Of a stretch of 53,809 bases of DNA, positions 28,328-38,035 are shown one piece after another. A program made the translations under genes and the position numbers. The stretch is taken from positions 1 through 53,809 of the forward strand of contig NZ_CALEMX010000487.1 of the NCBI RefSeq assembly GCF_937910335.1, given 5' to 3'. The notes below the pieces were generated by a model that was not told where the DNA came from, did no database searches, and saw only the letters and a list, made by a program, of their open reading frames with translations. Position 1 is the first letter of the stretch. Every line of letters begins with the position of its first letter. Source of the stretch: an uncultured Gimesia sp. (GTDB lineage Bacteria; Planctomycetota; Planctomycetia; Planctomycetales; Planctomycetaceae).

Positions 28328-29245
28328 GTGCAGAAAGTGCTTCCTCAAATGGCAAGCTCCACCCGGCCTCACTATGGACGTGTCTGGATTACCTTCCTTC
28401 AAAATTCCCTTATCCGCGAAATGACGTTTCGCGGTAATTTACTGATAACGATTGTCACGCGTGGGTTCTGGTTTGCTGCTCAGCTAGTCCTGTTTGATAT
28501 TATTTATCGAAATGTCAATTCGATTAATGACTGGTCGCGCGAGGATTATTTTGCATTCATGGCAACCGGGATGTTGATCAACGCAATCGTTGAAACTTTC
28601 TTTATGCCAAACTGCGCTCATTTCAGTGAATTGATCCGAAATGGAAATCTTGATTTTGTGCTGTTAAAACCGATCGATACCCAGTTTCTGGTTTCATTCG
28701 AAAAAGTCAATCTGGCGATGTTGAATCAAGTACTGCTTGCAGGAGCACTTTTATGCTATTCCCTGTTACATCTGTCACATCTTGAATTGATACTGCCTGT
28801 TTTACAAGACATGATCCAATCAGGCCAGTGGATTACACTATTGGGAATGTGTTTTCAGGGAACCGCACAGATAATAATGTATCTTCTGTTATTAGCAGTT
28901 GGCGTCGCTTTCTTTTACAGTCTGATGATTGCTTTGGCCAGCAGCAGTATCTGGTTTGGTCGTAATCAGGGACTTTATGATTTCTGGTTTTATATCACAG
29001 TATTTGCCCGCTATCCCCGCAGTATCTATAGCGGGTCGCCAACTGGTGAGATAATCCGTTTTGCTTTTTCTTATGTCATCCCTATTTTACTTGTCGTAAC
29101 CGTTCCCTCACGGCTGTTGTTATCTAAAGCATTGGTGCCATCGTGGATTACTCTGGTATCCGTATTGATTACATTCGCTTTATTGTTTATTTCACGTTTT
29201 ATCTTCAAATGGTCATTAAACAGTTATCGCAGTGCCAGTAGTTAA
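28328..29245 (+). CDS. ABC-2 type transporter permease (DUF990-like)
   Basis: This 305-aa membrane protein has six or so spans and matches the ABC-2 permease group related to DUF990: a short cytoplasmic start ([16 protein letters not shown]), then [14 protein letters not shown], the conserved-type [19 protein letters not shown] segment, and late [10 protein letters not shown] followed by [21 protein letters not shown]. Such permeases usually lie beside a second DUF990 permease and an ATPase; here there is neither. The track start is a GTG at 28328; an ATG at 28349 is equally possible because neither has a clear Shine-Dalgarno. It is followed 50 bases later by trkA. Confidence 0.83.
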   Translation: MQKVLPQMASSTRPHYGRVWITFLQNSLIREMTFRGNLLITIVTRGFWFAAQLVLFDIIYRNVNSINDWSREDYFAFMATGMLINAIVETFFMPNCAHFSELIRNGNLDFVLLKPIDTQFLVSFEKVNLAMLNQVLLAGALLCYSLLHLSHLELILPVLQDMIQSGQWITLLGMCFQGTAQIIMYLLLLAVGVAFFYSLMIALASSSIWFGRNQGLYDFWFYITVFARYPRSIYSGSPTGEIIRFAFSYVIPILLVVTVPSRLLLSKALVPSWITLVSVLITFALLFISRFIFKWSLNSYRSASS

Positions 29246-29295
29246 CGTTCTAAGTCAACCAATTAATCTCGAAATACGATTCTATTGAGTAAACC

Positions 29296-30636
29296 ATGAA
29301 TATAGTCATTATGGGTGCAGGAACCGTTGGCACATTTGTCGCCGACACACTTTGTGCCGAGCAACACAATGTCACCATCATCGACAAGTCACGAAGTGCC
29401 CTCGAACAGGTCGAAGAACGAGTAGATGTGCAAACGATCTGCGGTTCTGCCTGTGATTCTGCAATCTTATTTCAGGCAGGCGTATTAGGTGCGGACCTCT
29501 GCCTGGCGGTAACCAGCCAGGATGAAGTCAACATGGTTGGGGCCAGCCTTGCCAAGGCAATGGGGTCGCGGCGTTGCGTTGCGCGTGTTTTCAATCATGC
29601 TTACTTGAACTTGAGTACGTTCGATTATCAACGACACTTCAAGATTGACCGACTTCTGAGCCTCGAACATTTGACGGCTCTTGAACTCGCCAAACAGATT
29701 GGGGAACCCGGTTTGTTTGCCGTTGAAAACTTTGCGCGAGGAGAAGTCGTTATTCAAGTCCTTGATGTACAACCGGGGGTCACTGCAGACGGAGTCCTGT
29801 TGCGTAACTTGAAACTCCCCAGTGGAGTCCGTGTCGGTCTGATTTCTGACGGTGCAAATACTTCTATCGCAGGTGCGGACAATACCATCAAAGCAGGACA
29901 AATCGTGACCTTGATTGGGACACAGGAAAATATTGATAAAGTGCACCGCTTATTCCAGCATAAACGTGCTGTGAAATTTCGCGTGATCATTGCAGGGGGA
30001 GGAAATATTGGCTTTAATCTCGCTCGTATTTTACAAAGAAAAGAATATTCCGTCACAATTCTGGAATCGGATCCCGCGCGTTGTGATTTTCTTTCAAGAC
30101 ATCTGGATACGACGACTATTCTTCATGCTGACGGAACAAGAAAAACGGAAATGGAAGAAGCCCGTGTTGGCAAAGCTGATGTGTTTATAGCAGCAACGGG
30201 ACGAGATGAAGACAATATTGTCTGTGGCGTAGAAGCCAGAGAACTGGGTGCGAGTCGAATCATGAGTATTGTCAGACGACCCGATTATGCCAATGTTCTA
30301 GAGAAACTGGGCATCGATGTCGCGGTCAGCCCTCGAGAAGTCATTACCCGGCAGATTATGGGAATGGTTCAGTCAGGTCCGATTGTCAGTCATTCAGAAA
30401 TTGGTGGAGGAAATTCGGCAATTCTGGAACTGGAAGTCAGGGGTAATGCTCCGATTACCCAAGCACCTTTAAAAGATCTCAAATTAAAACAAGCCCTCAT
30501 CGCTGCTGTAGTCAAGGAAGACTGTGTCCGGGTTCCAGGTGCGGATGACCAGATTCAAGCAGGTGATTCCGTCATTCTATTGTGTGAACAAGACAACTTG
30601 AATGAAATCATACCGCTGTTCAAACCTCAAAATTGA
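29296..30636 (+). CDS. trkA: Trk system potassium uptake regulatory subunit TrkA
   Basis: This 446-aa cytoplasmic protein has the TrkA architecture of two tandem RCK units. Each has a Rossmann NAD-binding motif: IMGAGTVGTFVADTL at residues 4-18 and IIAGGGNIGFNLARIL near 230-245; each is followed by a TrkA-C domain. The DSAILFQAGV and ATGRDEDNIVCGVEARELG stretches are typical. It gates a TrkH/TrkG potassium channel in response to nucleotides. No trkH gene is within the window. The gene follows the ABC-2 permease by 50 bases, possibly on the same transcript. Confidence 0.95.
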   Translation: MNIVIMGAGTVGTFVADTLCAEQHNVTIIDKSRSALEQVEERVDVQTICGSACDSAILFQAGVLGADLCLAVTSQDEVNMVGASLAKAMGSRRCVARVFNHAYLNLSTFDYQRHFKIDRLLSLEHLTALELAKQIGEPGLFAVENFARGEVVIQVLDVQPGVTADGVLLRNLKLPSGVRVGLISDGANTSIAGADNTIKAGQIVTLIGTQENIDKVHRLFQHKRAVKFRVIIAGGGNIGFNLARILQRKEYSVTILESDPARCDFLSRHLDTTTILHADGTRKTEMEEARVGKADVFIAATGRDEDNIVCGVEARELGASRIMSIVRRPDYANVLEKLGIDVAVSPREVITRQIMGMVQSGPIVSHSEIGGGNSAILELEVRGNAPITQAPLKDLKLKQALIAAVVKEDCVRVPGADDQIQAGDSVILLCEQDNLNEIIPLFKPQN

Positions 30637-30682
30637 TACAGACGGACTTGCAGGCGGAATCCACTGAAATTCTGCAACTCTC

Positions 30683-30713
30683 TTGCGCTATGTTTCAGAT
30701 CCTGTCCTATACT
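30683..30713 (+). promoter_or_regulatory. Possible promoter for the PilZ gene
   Basis: TTGCGC and TATACT resemble -35 and -10 boxes but are separated by 19 bases, longer than ideal. They lie about 100 bases before the PilZ gene and after trkA. A TTGCAG...CTGCAA inverted repeat just upstream could end the trkA transcript. This is pattern matching only. Confidence 0.25.
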
Positions 30714-30816
30714 TAAGTGGCATAGTGCGTCTATTTTCACATCTCTATGCTGCCAACCATTTCCGCCAACCATTTCCTTAGTACAGCCTCATGAAAACAG
30801 GCTGCAGGTATCGCCC

Positions 30817-31212
30817 ATGAGTGACCGCAGAAAACCGAGAAGCCGACGTTCCGGAAATGAAAGGCGTGAATATCAACGCACGAAAGTCACGACGGAAGTC
30901 AGTTTGTTGCGCTCGGGCAGAACATCGGGCAACGAACCTTTAAACGGAATACTCTTTGATGTTTCTCCGAATGGTATTCGTATTCAAATTGATATACCGC
31001 TTTCAATCGGAGAATCACTTCTGGTAGAAGTCCATAACGATGGCGAACACTTATTCAATTCCACTGCAAAAGTGATCTGGCAAGAACAGGACAGTTCTGG
31101 AAAATATTCCACCGGATGCGAACTCTGTGTTTTGCTAACTGAAAAGCAGGAAAATATATTGAACGAGATTCTCAATCGCACATTAAATTCTAATGATTTC
31201 GCGCGAAATTAG
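30817..31212 (+). CDS. PilZ domain protein
   Basis: This 131-aa soluble protein is almost entirely a PilZ domain after a basic N-terminus (SDRRKPRSRRSGNERR). The cyclic-di-GMP binding motifs are visible: RREYQR for the RxxxR element and DVSPNG for the (D/N)xSxxG element. It should bind cyclic-di-GMP and act on an unknown partner. AGGT lies 7 bases before the ATG. No GGDEF or EAL gene is in the window. A second PilZ protein is encoded at 39271-39873. Confidence 0.88.
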   Translation: MSDRRKPRSRRSGNERREYQRTKVTTEVSLLRSGRTSGNEPLNGILFDVSPNGIRIQIDIPLSIGESLLVEVHNDGEHLFNSTAKVIWQEQDSSGKYSTGCELCVLLTEKQENILNEILNRTLNSNDFARN

Positions 31213-31318
31213 ACCAAACCAATTCTGCCCTGGAATTCTATTGCAAGACGAAGACCGCACACAGTCTTCACGCAAAACCGATGGTGAACCAAAACCAGGA
31301 CTCACATCTCATTCTCAG

Positions 31319-32071
31319 TCAGCCGACCGTGTAACCACCATCGACCACAATTTCCTGACCATAAATATTATGGGCAGCATCTGATGCCAGAAAGACAGCC
31401 ACTTCTGCGATGTTTTCCGGTTTCCCAAACGCTTGAGGAATTAACCTGCTGGTAATATTCTCAGTAACTTTAGCGTGTTGCTCTGCATTCAGTCCTGAGC
31501 TTTCCCACAGTGGTGTCGTGATCGGCCCGGGGGCAATAGAATTCACGCGAATGCCACGAGGCCCCAGTTCTGCCGCCAGAGTTTGCGATAATGATTTTAA
31601 AGCAGCCTTTGATGCAGAATAGGCTGCCAATCCTGGAAACCCGACTTGAGTTAGAAATGTCGTAATAAAGATGACGGCAGAACCTTCATTCAAATGGGGC
31701 AAAAAAGTACGAACCGTTTGCATTGCTCCATGAAAGTTCACATCAAACGTTTCATTAACGGCTTCGCGCGATGATTCTTCAAAAGAAATGACACGTGCCA
31801 TGCCAGCATTCGGAACTAGAATATCCACGCGCCCAAATCGACGCTGAGTTGCTTCAACAAGTCTCCTCAGATCTGCAGCATCAGTTACATCACCATCGAC
31901 GATCAAAGTGCGCGCGGGAAAGCGAGTTTCCAACTCTTCCAATGGGTCACTCCTTCGGGAAAAAGCCACCACTTTCGCACCTTCATTCAAATAAAACTCA
32001 GCGATGGAACGACCAATGCCGCTGCTAGCACCGGTGATGACAGCTATTTTGTTGAACAGACGATCGGCCAT
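31319..32071 (-). CDS. Short-chain dehydrogenase/reductase (SDR)
   Basis: This 250-aa SDR has the cofactor motif TGASSGIG, PNAG in place of the usual NNAG, the YSASK active-site Tyr and Lys, and the C-terminal DGGYTVG. RRSDP after strand two suggests NADP(H) preference. The position 13 residues before the Tyr, normally the catalytic Ser, is Thr (FITTFLTQVG), a conservative change that may keep activity. GAGGA lies just upstream of the ATG. The substrate is unknown. It converges with the PilZ gene and follows the anti-sigma fusion gene at a gap of about 120 bases. Confidence 0.88.
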   Translation of the reverse strand: MADRLFNKIAVITGASSGIGRSIAEFYLNEGAKVVAFSRRSDPLEELETRFPARTLIVDGDVTDAADLRRLVEATQRRFGRVDILVPNAGMARVISFEESSREAVNETFDVNFHGAMQTVRTFLPHLNEGSAVIFITTFLTQVGFPGLAAYSASKAALKSLSQTLAAELGPRGIRVNSIAPGPITTPLWESSGLNAEQHAKVTENITSRLIPQAFGKPENIAEVAVFLASDAAHNIYGQEIVVDGGYTVG

Positions 32072-32193
32072 CGAATTCCTCTGCGAAACATGCTATTGGA
32101 GAAACAGTCTATTATGTTTACCTATAGCTATTTGCTGTAGAATTCGCAAGCAGCGAAAGAATACTTCCAAGATCGAATTAGACCAATTGGCTA

Positions 32194-34344
32194 TTAGTGA
32201 ATTAAAATAAATTCATTGGAATTGAGATAAGCCCAATAGACATCCTGATAGCTTTGTTGAATTGCCGTCTGAGATGGGACGTTGCGGGCAATCAGATACT
32301 TAGTACGCTCTTTAATCAGGCGTTTCATTTCTGATAACTCTCGAGAAGAAGGATGTCGCGTCAAGGCAGCCAGGCTCAGCTTTTTAATTCTGTTATCAGG
32401 GCTACGTTCTTTCAGCGCCTGTGCCAGAATAGTCTGCTCCTGTTTGTAATCGAGACAATGTTTAATCAAAGGGCCGTTCATCATCAGCAATGCCTGAGTG
32501 ATCGTACCATCAAACGTAGTCGTTTCGTCATTTTCTTCATTATCGAGCGTATAGACAAACTGCTGTAACCATCGATCTCGTTTCTGCATTTTATTCCATG
32601 CCGTAGAATAATCAGTGATGATCTGATCCGGATTTGCAGTGACAAGCAAGGAGTCGTAAAGTTGTTCAGCTGTCATTTGCTTCACATACATGCGACTGAA
32701 GTTAGGAGTACTGCCATCATCAGGATTATCTGAAACATTCTCATCCATGAAACGACTACTAAGCCGATAGGCATCAGACAAACAAATCCACTGGATCAGT
32801 TGTTTGATGTCATATTCACTGTCAATGAATTGACTTGCTAACTGATTCAGTAATTCAGGATGTGTGGGTGAATTATGATAACCCATATCGTCAATGGGTC
32901 GAGTAAATCCATAACCAAAGAAATGAGCCCACATACGATTCACCATGGCTCGAGCCAACTGGTTATTCTTGCCTGAAGTCATCAATCGTGCCAACTGCTG
33001 ACGTCGGTTTACACCCGCTTCAGCCGATACTTTAACTCCGGCAAATTTAGGATAGGCTGGCTGAACAAGGCCTTGTCGTGTTTCGTAGAAAGTCGTCCCT
33101 CCGTTGGAAACCGAAATCAACTCCAACTTCGGTGCCTGCTTTCCCACAACGTCCATTTTCCTGCTACGAACAACTTTTGTCTGCTTGAAGAAACTGTTGA
33201 TTTCCCAGAATTGACTTTGAGTTGCATCGTTAAAAGGATGGTTATGACATTGTGTGCATTGAATTTGAGTTCCCAGAAAAAGGCGAGTCGTAATCGCGGT
33301 CGCGGGAACTGCTTCGTTATTCAAGTGTGCCAGGAGAAAATTGGTTGCGCCATTGGTTTCTGAATCGCCTTCTGCAGATACCAGATCATAAACCATCTCA
33401 CTCCAGGGACGGTTTGCTGCAAAACTATCAACCAGAAAATCTTGCAAAGCCTGCCGGTTGATCTCGCGAGAAGTCGAACGGCCAATTAACAATCGTGTCC
33501 AGATCGTCGACCAGTTAGTAACATAAGTAGGATCTTCGGTCAGATATTCTATCAGCAGTTGATGCTTATCAGCCTGCTTCGATGCCAAAAACTGTTTTGC
33601 TTCATCTGGAGTAGGAATACGACCTATCACATCAAGATACACACGCCGGATCCACTCTTCATCGGTAGCGAAAGAGGAAGGCGTGATATTAGCTGCTTCC
33701 CACCCATCCTGTATACGACGATTGATAAACGTAATGATTGCTTCATCAGAAGCGTCTGATGGCAGTTTCTCAGCTGGCGCTAACTGCTTTGGTCTGATTG
33801 CAATCAAAGGGCGATCATCGTTTAACGCGACAGGATCCCCATTCTGAGATTGCAGCATTGGATGTTTTGCGGGCTCTATCTTAATTGATCGCGCGTGAGT
33901 CGATGGAATGGAAACCGGATTCTCGGAAATATGTCGGGGACCATTGGGTACCTGATTCCGTTCGATCGGAGTTTCGGCTAGATTTGGGGATTCGTTCTGT
34001 TTCGTAAATGAATTGAATGCAACAACGAACAACACCAATAAGCAGGCTGTTGCCAACCCCAGACTTAATTGTTTTCTGCGAGTGATTGCAGGCTTCCGAA
34101 TTGGTTTCGGTAATTCCGCTTCTGGAACAGGCATCGTGACCGGAATCATTGCATCGGAGCCCAATGCCTGATCCCAGTAGAGTGTTCCATGTAGATGTGA
34201 ATAATTCAGATAGTATTGCATAGCATCAGGATCTGAAAGTACGATTTCTTCCAGACGCATCTTATCCACGGTAGAGAGACGTTCTTCGCACAATGCTTCC
34301 ATCAGCAAAGAAAGTTCGGCTAATTCCAGTTCTTTCTTACTCAT
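32194..34344 (-). CDS. Anti-sigma-like N-terminus fused to PSCyt2 (DUF1549) and PSD1 (DUF1553) domains
   Basis: This 716-aa protein has a cytoplasmic helical N-terminus (residues 1-90, LSLLMEALCEERLSTVDKMR) like planctomycete anti-sigma factors, one membrane span at about residues 92-112, a linker, then a PSCyt2 domain from about 205 and a PSD1 domain to the end. The PSCyt2 part contains CTQCH at 33244-33258, a c-type haem motif that would face the periplasm. The start overlaps the sigma factor stop by 8 bases, so the two are translationally coupled. The expected job is to hold the sigma factor and release it on an extracytoplasmic cue, perhaps sensed by the haem or PSD1 part. That mechanism is inferred. 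Confidence 0.88.
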   Translation of the reverse strand: MSKKELELAELSLLMEALCEERLSTVDKMRLEEIVLSDPDAMQYYLNYSHLHGTLYWDQALGSDAMIPVTMPVPEAELPKPIRKPAITRRKQLSLGLATACLLVLFVVAFNSFTKQNESPNLAETPIERNQVPNGPRHISENPVSIPSTHARSIKIEPAKHPMLQSQNGDPVALNDDRPLIAIRPKQLAPAEKLPSDASDEAIITFINRRIQDGWEAANITPSSFATDEEWIRRVYLDVIGRIPTPDEAKQFLASKQADKHQLLIEYLTEDPTYVTNWSTIWTRLLIGRSTSREINRQALQDFLVDSFAANRPWSEMVYDLVSAEGDSETNGATNFLLAHLNNEAVPATAITTRLFLGTQIQCTQCHNHPFNDATQSQFWEINSFFKQTKVVRSRKMDVVGKQAPKLELISVSNGGTTFYETRQGLVQPAYPKFAGVKVSAEAGVNRRQQLARLMTSGKNNQLARAMVNRMWAHFFGYGFTRPIDDMGYHNSPTHPELLNQLASQFIDSEYDIKQLIQWICLSDAYRLSSRFMDENVSDNPDDGSTPNFSRMYVKQMTAEQLYDSLLVTANPDQIITDYSTAWNKMQKRDRWLQQFVYTLDNEENDETTTFDGTITQALLMMNGPLIKHCLDYKQEQTILAQALKERSPDNRIKKLSLAALTRHPSSRELSEMKRLIKERTKYLIARNVPSQTAIQQSYQDVYWAYLNSNEFILIH

Positions 34345-34903
34345 GACTATAGGACTCTGATGCTATATAACGATTAATACACTCGAATAAAGTACGTCTT
34401 ACACGACCTAGAGATTGATAAACAGAATTTGCGGGACGCCCCAAATCCTCAGCTACTTCCTTGCCCTGATGACTTCCCTGATAGCGTCGTTGGATTAACT
34501 CTCGATCTTTCTTTCGCAATTTGCCAAGACAGAAAGTTAACGCGTTGCGACGTAACTCAAAAATGTCCTGATTCTCTTTTACAGCTTCTGCTACCTGAGT
34601 AACGAATTCATCGCTAAATTGAAGCTTGTCACGGCTTCGTTTTTTCCGAAACTTTAAGACTTCGTAATGTGAAATTTGACAAGCCCAGGCAAAAAAATTA
34701 GTACCAGCTTCAAACTGTTGTGCTTTTTTCCAGATGACCAAATTTGTATTTTGCAAAATCTCTTCCGCTTCCAATGGATGAGGAACCACCGAGAGAATAT
34801 ACAAATAAATGCGCCTCTGAGACTTGGTAAATAACGTGATAAATTCACGCCCTTGCTCAGATTCGGTATCAGGAAAAACAGGTTGGTCAGTCGAACTTGT
34901 CAA
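34337..34903 (-). CDS. ECF-type RNA polymerase sigma factor (Rhodopirellula/Verrucomicrobium family)
   Basis: This 188-aa sigma-70 family protein has region 2 (SQRRIYLYILSVVPHPLEAEEILQ, NTNLVIWKK and FFAWACQISHYEVLKFRKK) and region 4 (LRKKDRELIQRRYQG and GRPANSVYQSLGRVRRTLFECI). It matches the planctomycete/verrucomicrobial ECF-like family. The start is TTG, which fits the family N-terminus; a GGAA lies upstream. Its last codons overlap the anti-sigma fusion gene. Targets are unknown; the neighbouring PSCyt2/DUF1501 operon is a natural candidate. Confidence 0.92.
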   Translation of the reverse strand: MTSSTDQPVFPDTESEQGREFITLFTKSQRRIYLYILSVVPHPLEAEEILQNTNLVIWKKAQQFEAGTNFFAWACQISHYEVLKFRKKRSRDKLQFSDEFVTQVAEAVKENQDIFELRRNALTFCLGKLRKKDRELIQRRYQGSHQGKEVAEDLGRPANSVYQSLGRVRRTLFECINRYIASESYSHE

Positions 34904-34964
34904 AAGAATTCCAATTTTGTTACATCAATTTTTGTTTGCTCAGACTAAATTTTTGAATCGACAT

Positions 34965-35005
34965 TAAAACAGCGGAAGCACCCTTGGCGAGCGTCCGCTG
35001 TTTTA
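34965..35005 (-). terminator. Strong stem-loop terminator after the DUF1501 gene
   Basis: TAAAACAGCGGA and TCCGCTGTTTTA form a perfect 12-bp stem around a 17-base loop, with A/T tracts at the outer ends so it can work in either direction. It sits 33 bases past the DUF1501 stop and before the sigma factor, separating the two minus-strand units. Confidence 0.82.
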
Positions 35006-35037
35006 TGGCTTCATTGATCTCAATGACTGTTTCTAAA

Positions 35038-36312
35038 TCAGCCAATCAACTCCTTGATGGGAGTTCCACCATTGGCTAATTTCATGGGACGACCGCGTTT
35101 TGATGTATGTACGATATCCAATGGAATTCCCAACGCATGAGAAACCGTTGCCCAGAGGTCGCCTGGGAGATAACTCTTGCCTTCGATACCAATTCCATCA
35201 CTGTCGGTTTTACCAACAGCCTGACCATTCTTGAGTCCACCACCACCAACCATGGCAGTCCAACTGGCGGCCCAGTGATCGCGACCAACATTCTGGTTAA
35301 TACGCGGAGTACGACCAAATTCGCCCATACAGACAATCGTCACATCGTCCAACATCGCACGCTGCTTCAAGTCTGTAACCAGTGCTGAAATTCCTTTATC
35401 CAACTGAGGCAGGTTATTATTCTTCAATGAATCGAAGACGCCCTGGTGCAGGTCCCAACTCCCAACGGAAGCTGATACTTCGATAAATGGTACTCCGACC
35501 TCTACCAGACGGCGAGCTAGCAATAAGCCTTTACCAAAGTTGCCGGTTCCATAGGCATCTTTTAAGGCCGCTGGTTCCTGATCGACCTTGAATGCTTCCA
35601 TTTGCTTGGAAGTCATCAAGTTAACGGCTTTCTTATAAATGTCCTTATGAGAATTGGCAGATTCACCCCGCTTGGACTTAATGAATCCGGACTCCAGAAC
35701 TTCCAGCATATTGAGCCGTTGCCCTAATCGCTGTTGTTCCGTCATGTTGATTTCTGCATTTTGAATGGTTCCATCGCTGGAAACAACAAAGGGAGAATGA
35801 GCCATCCCCAAAAATCCGGCGCTTCCCCGACTACCACCAACTGAGATGAAAGAAGGGATATCCAGTTCTTTACGGCGAGAGCCTAATTCGTAACTGACGA
35901 CCGAACCAAATGTCGGATGAACCACAGTCGGATTAGGAACATATGCAGAGTGCATGTAATAAGTCCCGCGGGCATGATCCGCTTCACGAGTACTCATCGA
36001 TCGAATCAATGAAAGATCGCCCATGACTTGAGCGGTCTGAGGCATATGCTCAGAAATCTGCATGTCACCTTTCGTACTGATTGGCTTGAACTCTCCCCCG
36101 TTCTTTGAACCAGGTTTGAGGTCCCAGATATCAATTGTAGGTGGTCCGCCCGGCATCCAAATCAGGATACATGCCTTTTGCTGTTTTTTGACCTGGCTGG
36201 CATTTGCTTCTAGATGAGACAGGAAATGCATCGTGGGAATCGTTGTCGCAGCACCCGCGACATGATTCAAAAAATGCCGACGCGTCATTCCATAGGGATT
36301 GAGAATTGTCAT
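35038..36312 (-). CDS. DUF1501 family secreted protein
   Basis: This 424-aa protein has a twin-arginine-type N-terminus ([14 protein letters not shown]) and the DUF1501 features [64 protein letters not shown] and [16 protein letters not shown]. The fold is related to alkaline phosphatase/sulfatase enzymes. DUF1501 genes are classically paired with PSCyt2/PSD1 genes, as here, where the partner is 76 bases upstream on the same strand. AAGG lies before the ATG at 36312. The substrate is unknown; export by the Tat pathway is inferred from the RR motif. Confidence 0.93.
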   Translation of the reverse strand: MTILNPYGMTRRHFLNHVAGAATTIPTMHFLSHLEANASQVKKQQKACILIWMPGGPPTIDIWDLKPGSKNGGEFKPISTKGDMQISEHMPQTAQVMGDLSLIRSMSTREADHARGTYYMHSAYVPNPTVVHPTFGSVVSYELGSRRKELDIPSFISVGGSRGSAGFLGMAHSPFVVSSDGTIQNAEINMTEQQRLGQRLNMLEVLESGFIKSKRGESANSHKDIYKKAVNLMTSKQMEAFKVDQEPAALKDAYGTGNFGKGLLLARRLVEVGVPFIEVSASVGSWDLHQGVFDSLKNNNLPQLDKGISALVTDLKQRAMLDDVTIVCMGEFGRTPRINQNVGRDHWAASWTAMVGGGGLKNGQAVGKTDSDGIGIEGKSYLPGDLWATVSHALGIPLDIVHTSKRGRPMKLANGGTPIKELIG

Positions 36313-36388
36313 AACAAATGCCTTCTTTTGATTCTATTGTGGTGAAAATGTGTTTGTTGAAAATTTAATGCAGAACGCGATTTCGATT

Positions 36389-38035
36389 TTAATGATTGAA
36401 GATAAACTCATTTGAGTTCAGCAGTGCCCAGTAAAGGTCCTGATAGGCGGATAATTTATTCTTCGAACTGCCAACCAGACTCTGGGCGCCTTTGATTTCA
36501 CGACGATCCGGGTAACGGTTCAAAGTAGACAGAAACATTTTACGAATTTTTACCTGATCGCTGCTCTTCTCTGATAATAATTGATTCAGATAACTCCCTT
36601 TATCGGCACTGATGGCGTTTTTTGTGAGGTCGCCATTCATCATCATTAATGCCTGAGGAATGGTGCCGTTAAAAGTCGTGGAATCATCGCCTGAATCGCC
36701 ATCAAAGGCGACCATAAACTGGCCCATCCATCGGCGACGTTGCGTTTCAGCCCGCTCCCAGTTGGACTGACCCGATTTGTGAGCACCAGTGGCTACGATC
36801 AACGAATCGTAGAGCTGCTCAGCCGACATATTCTTGACATACATATGAGAGAAAAGGGGAGATTCTCCTTTCTCAGGGCTGTCAATTTCATTCTTGCGAC
36901 CAAACTGGCTGGTCAAATTATATGCTTCACTATTACAGATCCAGCGTGCCAGTTGCTTGAGGTCATATTTTTTCTTGACCAGTTCTTCGGTCATCCTGGC
37001 TAATAATTCTGGATGAGAGGCAGGGTTATGTGGTCCCATATCATCAACGGGACGCGTAAACCCATAGCCTATGAAATAACCCCACATTCGGTTTACGATT
37101 GCTGAAGCGATTAATGGTTTCTCGCCTTTAACGATCAATTTGGAGAATTCCTTACGGCGCTCGATACCTGCTTGCGGATCGACTTTTATATTCTCGAAAA
37201 TCGGATAGGCAACCTGCATCAACCCAGAACGTTTTTCATAATAAACAGGACCATTAAAGCCAGTGGAGACAACTTCAGAGTAATCGTCAACCTGACGTCC
37301 TGTTTTGGGATCAGTCTTACGGTGATTGATGCGTCGCATCTGGCGAAAGAAGCTGTTGTATTCCCAGAATTGATTCTGTTTCCAGTCATTAAACGGATGG
37401 TTATGACATTGAGTACATTGTACCTGTATGCCTAAGAATAAACGTGTTGTTGCCGCTGTAACCTGGACCCCTTCATCATTATTCTGCATCTGTGCCAACA
37501 GATAATTCACAGCACCATTTTCTTCAAAATGTCCTTCTGCAGTGACCAGATCCTGGACTACTTCGTTCCAGGGACGATTTTTAGCAAATGCCTCACGCAA
37601 AAACTTCTGCATCCCGCTACGACTTACGCGGCGAGGTGTACGGCGACCGATGAGCAAATTCGTCCACACATTCGTGAAGTTCTGCACATAAGCAGGATCG
37701 TCCAATAATTGATCGATTACTTTTGATCGTTTCGCGGTATCACGATCTTTGGCGAATTTTTCGACAGTTTCTGCGGATGGAATTTGACCGATCAGATCCA
37801 GGTGCACGCGTCGCAGCCATTCTGCATCAGTGGCAACTGGAGAAGGCTCTACTTCATTATCTTTCCAACCCTGACGAATTTGACCGTTGATATAGTCAAT
37901 AAAAGGGTCAAATGATCCGGTAGAAAATGCCTTCGCCCTGCTTGCCGGAGGAGCAGCATCCGCGAGAGACACCAATGAACCGGCACAGATCGCAGAAGCA
38001 AAAACAACACATAGTTGTTTAGAAAAACGATGCAT
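36389..38035 (-). CDS. Secreted PSCyt2 (DUF1549) / PSD1 (DUF1553) protein
   Basis: This 548-aa protein has a signal peptide ending near VSLADAAPP, a PSCyt2 domain (QIRQGWKDNEVEPSPVATD, LRRVHLDLIGQIPS) with the CTQCH motif at 37403-37417, and a C-terminal PSD1 domain (NRMWGYFIGYGFTRPVDDMG, MSAEQLYDSLIVATG, ALLNSNEFIFNH). It is a close paralogue of the anti-sigma fusion protein at 32194-34344 but lacks the N-terminal regulatory part. It probably works with the downstream DUF1501 protein in the cell envelope or periplasm. The reaction is unknown. Confidence 0.93.
   Translation of the reverse strand: MHRFSKQLCVVFASAICAGSLVSLADAAPPASRAKAFSTGSFDPFIDYINGQIRQGWKDNEVEPSPVATDAEWLRRVHLDLIGQIPSAETVEKFAKDRDTAKRSKVIDQLLDDPAYVQNFTNVWTNLLIGRRTPRRVSRSGMQKFLREAFAKNRPWNEVVQDLVTAEGHFEENGAVNYLLAQMQNNDEGVQVTAATTRLFLGIQVQCTQCHNHPFNDWKQNQFWEYNSFFRQMRRINHRKTDPKTGRQVDDYSEVVSTGFNGPVYYEKRSGLMQVAYPIFENIKVDPQAGIERRKEFSKLIVKGEKPLIASAIVNRMWGYFIGYGFTRPVDDMGPHNPASHPELLARMTEELVKKKYDLKQLARWICNSEAYNLTSQFGRKNEIDSPEKGESPLFSHMYVKNMSAEQLYDSLIVATGAHKSGQSNWERAETQRRRWMGQFMVAFDGDSGDDSTTFNGTIPQALMMMNGDLTKNAISADKGSYLNQLLSEKSSDQVKIRKMFLSTLNRYPDRREIKGAQSLVGSSKNKLSAYQDLYWALLNSNEFIFNH

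Noticed and set aside
31250-31269. GAAGAC/GTCTTC hairpin between the convergent PilZ and SDR genes
   Set aside because: Six base pairs with no T-run; too weak to call a terminator, though its place would fit one.
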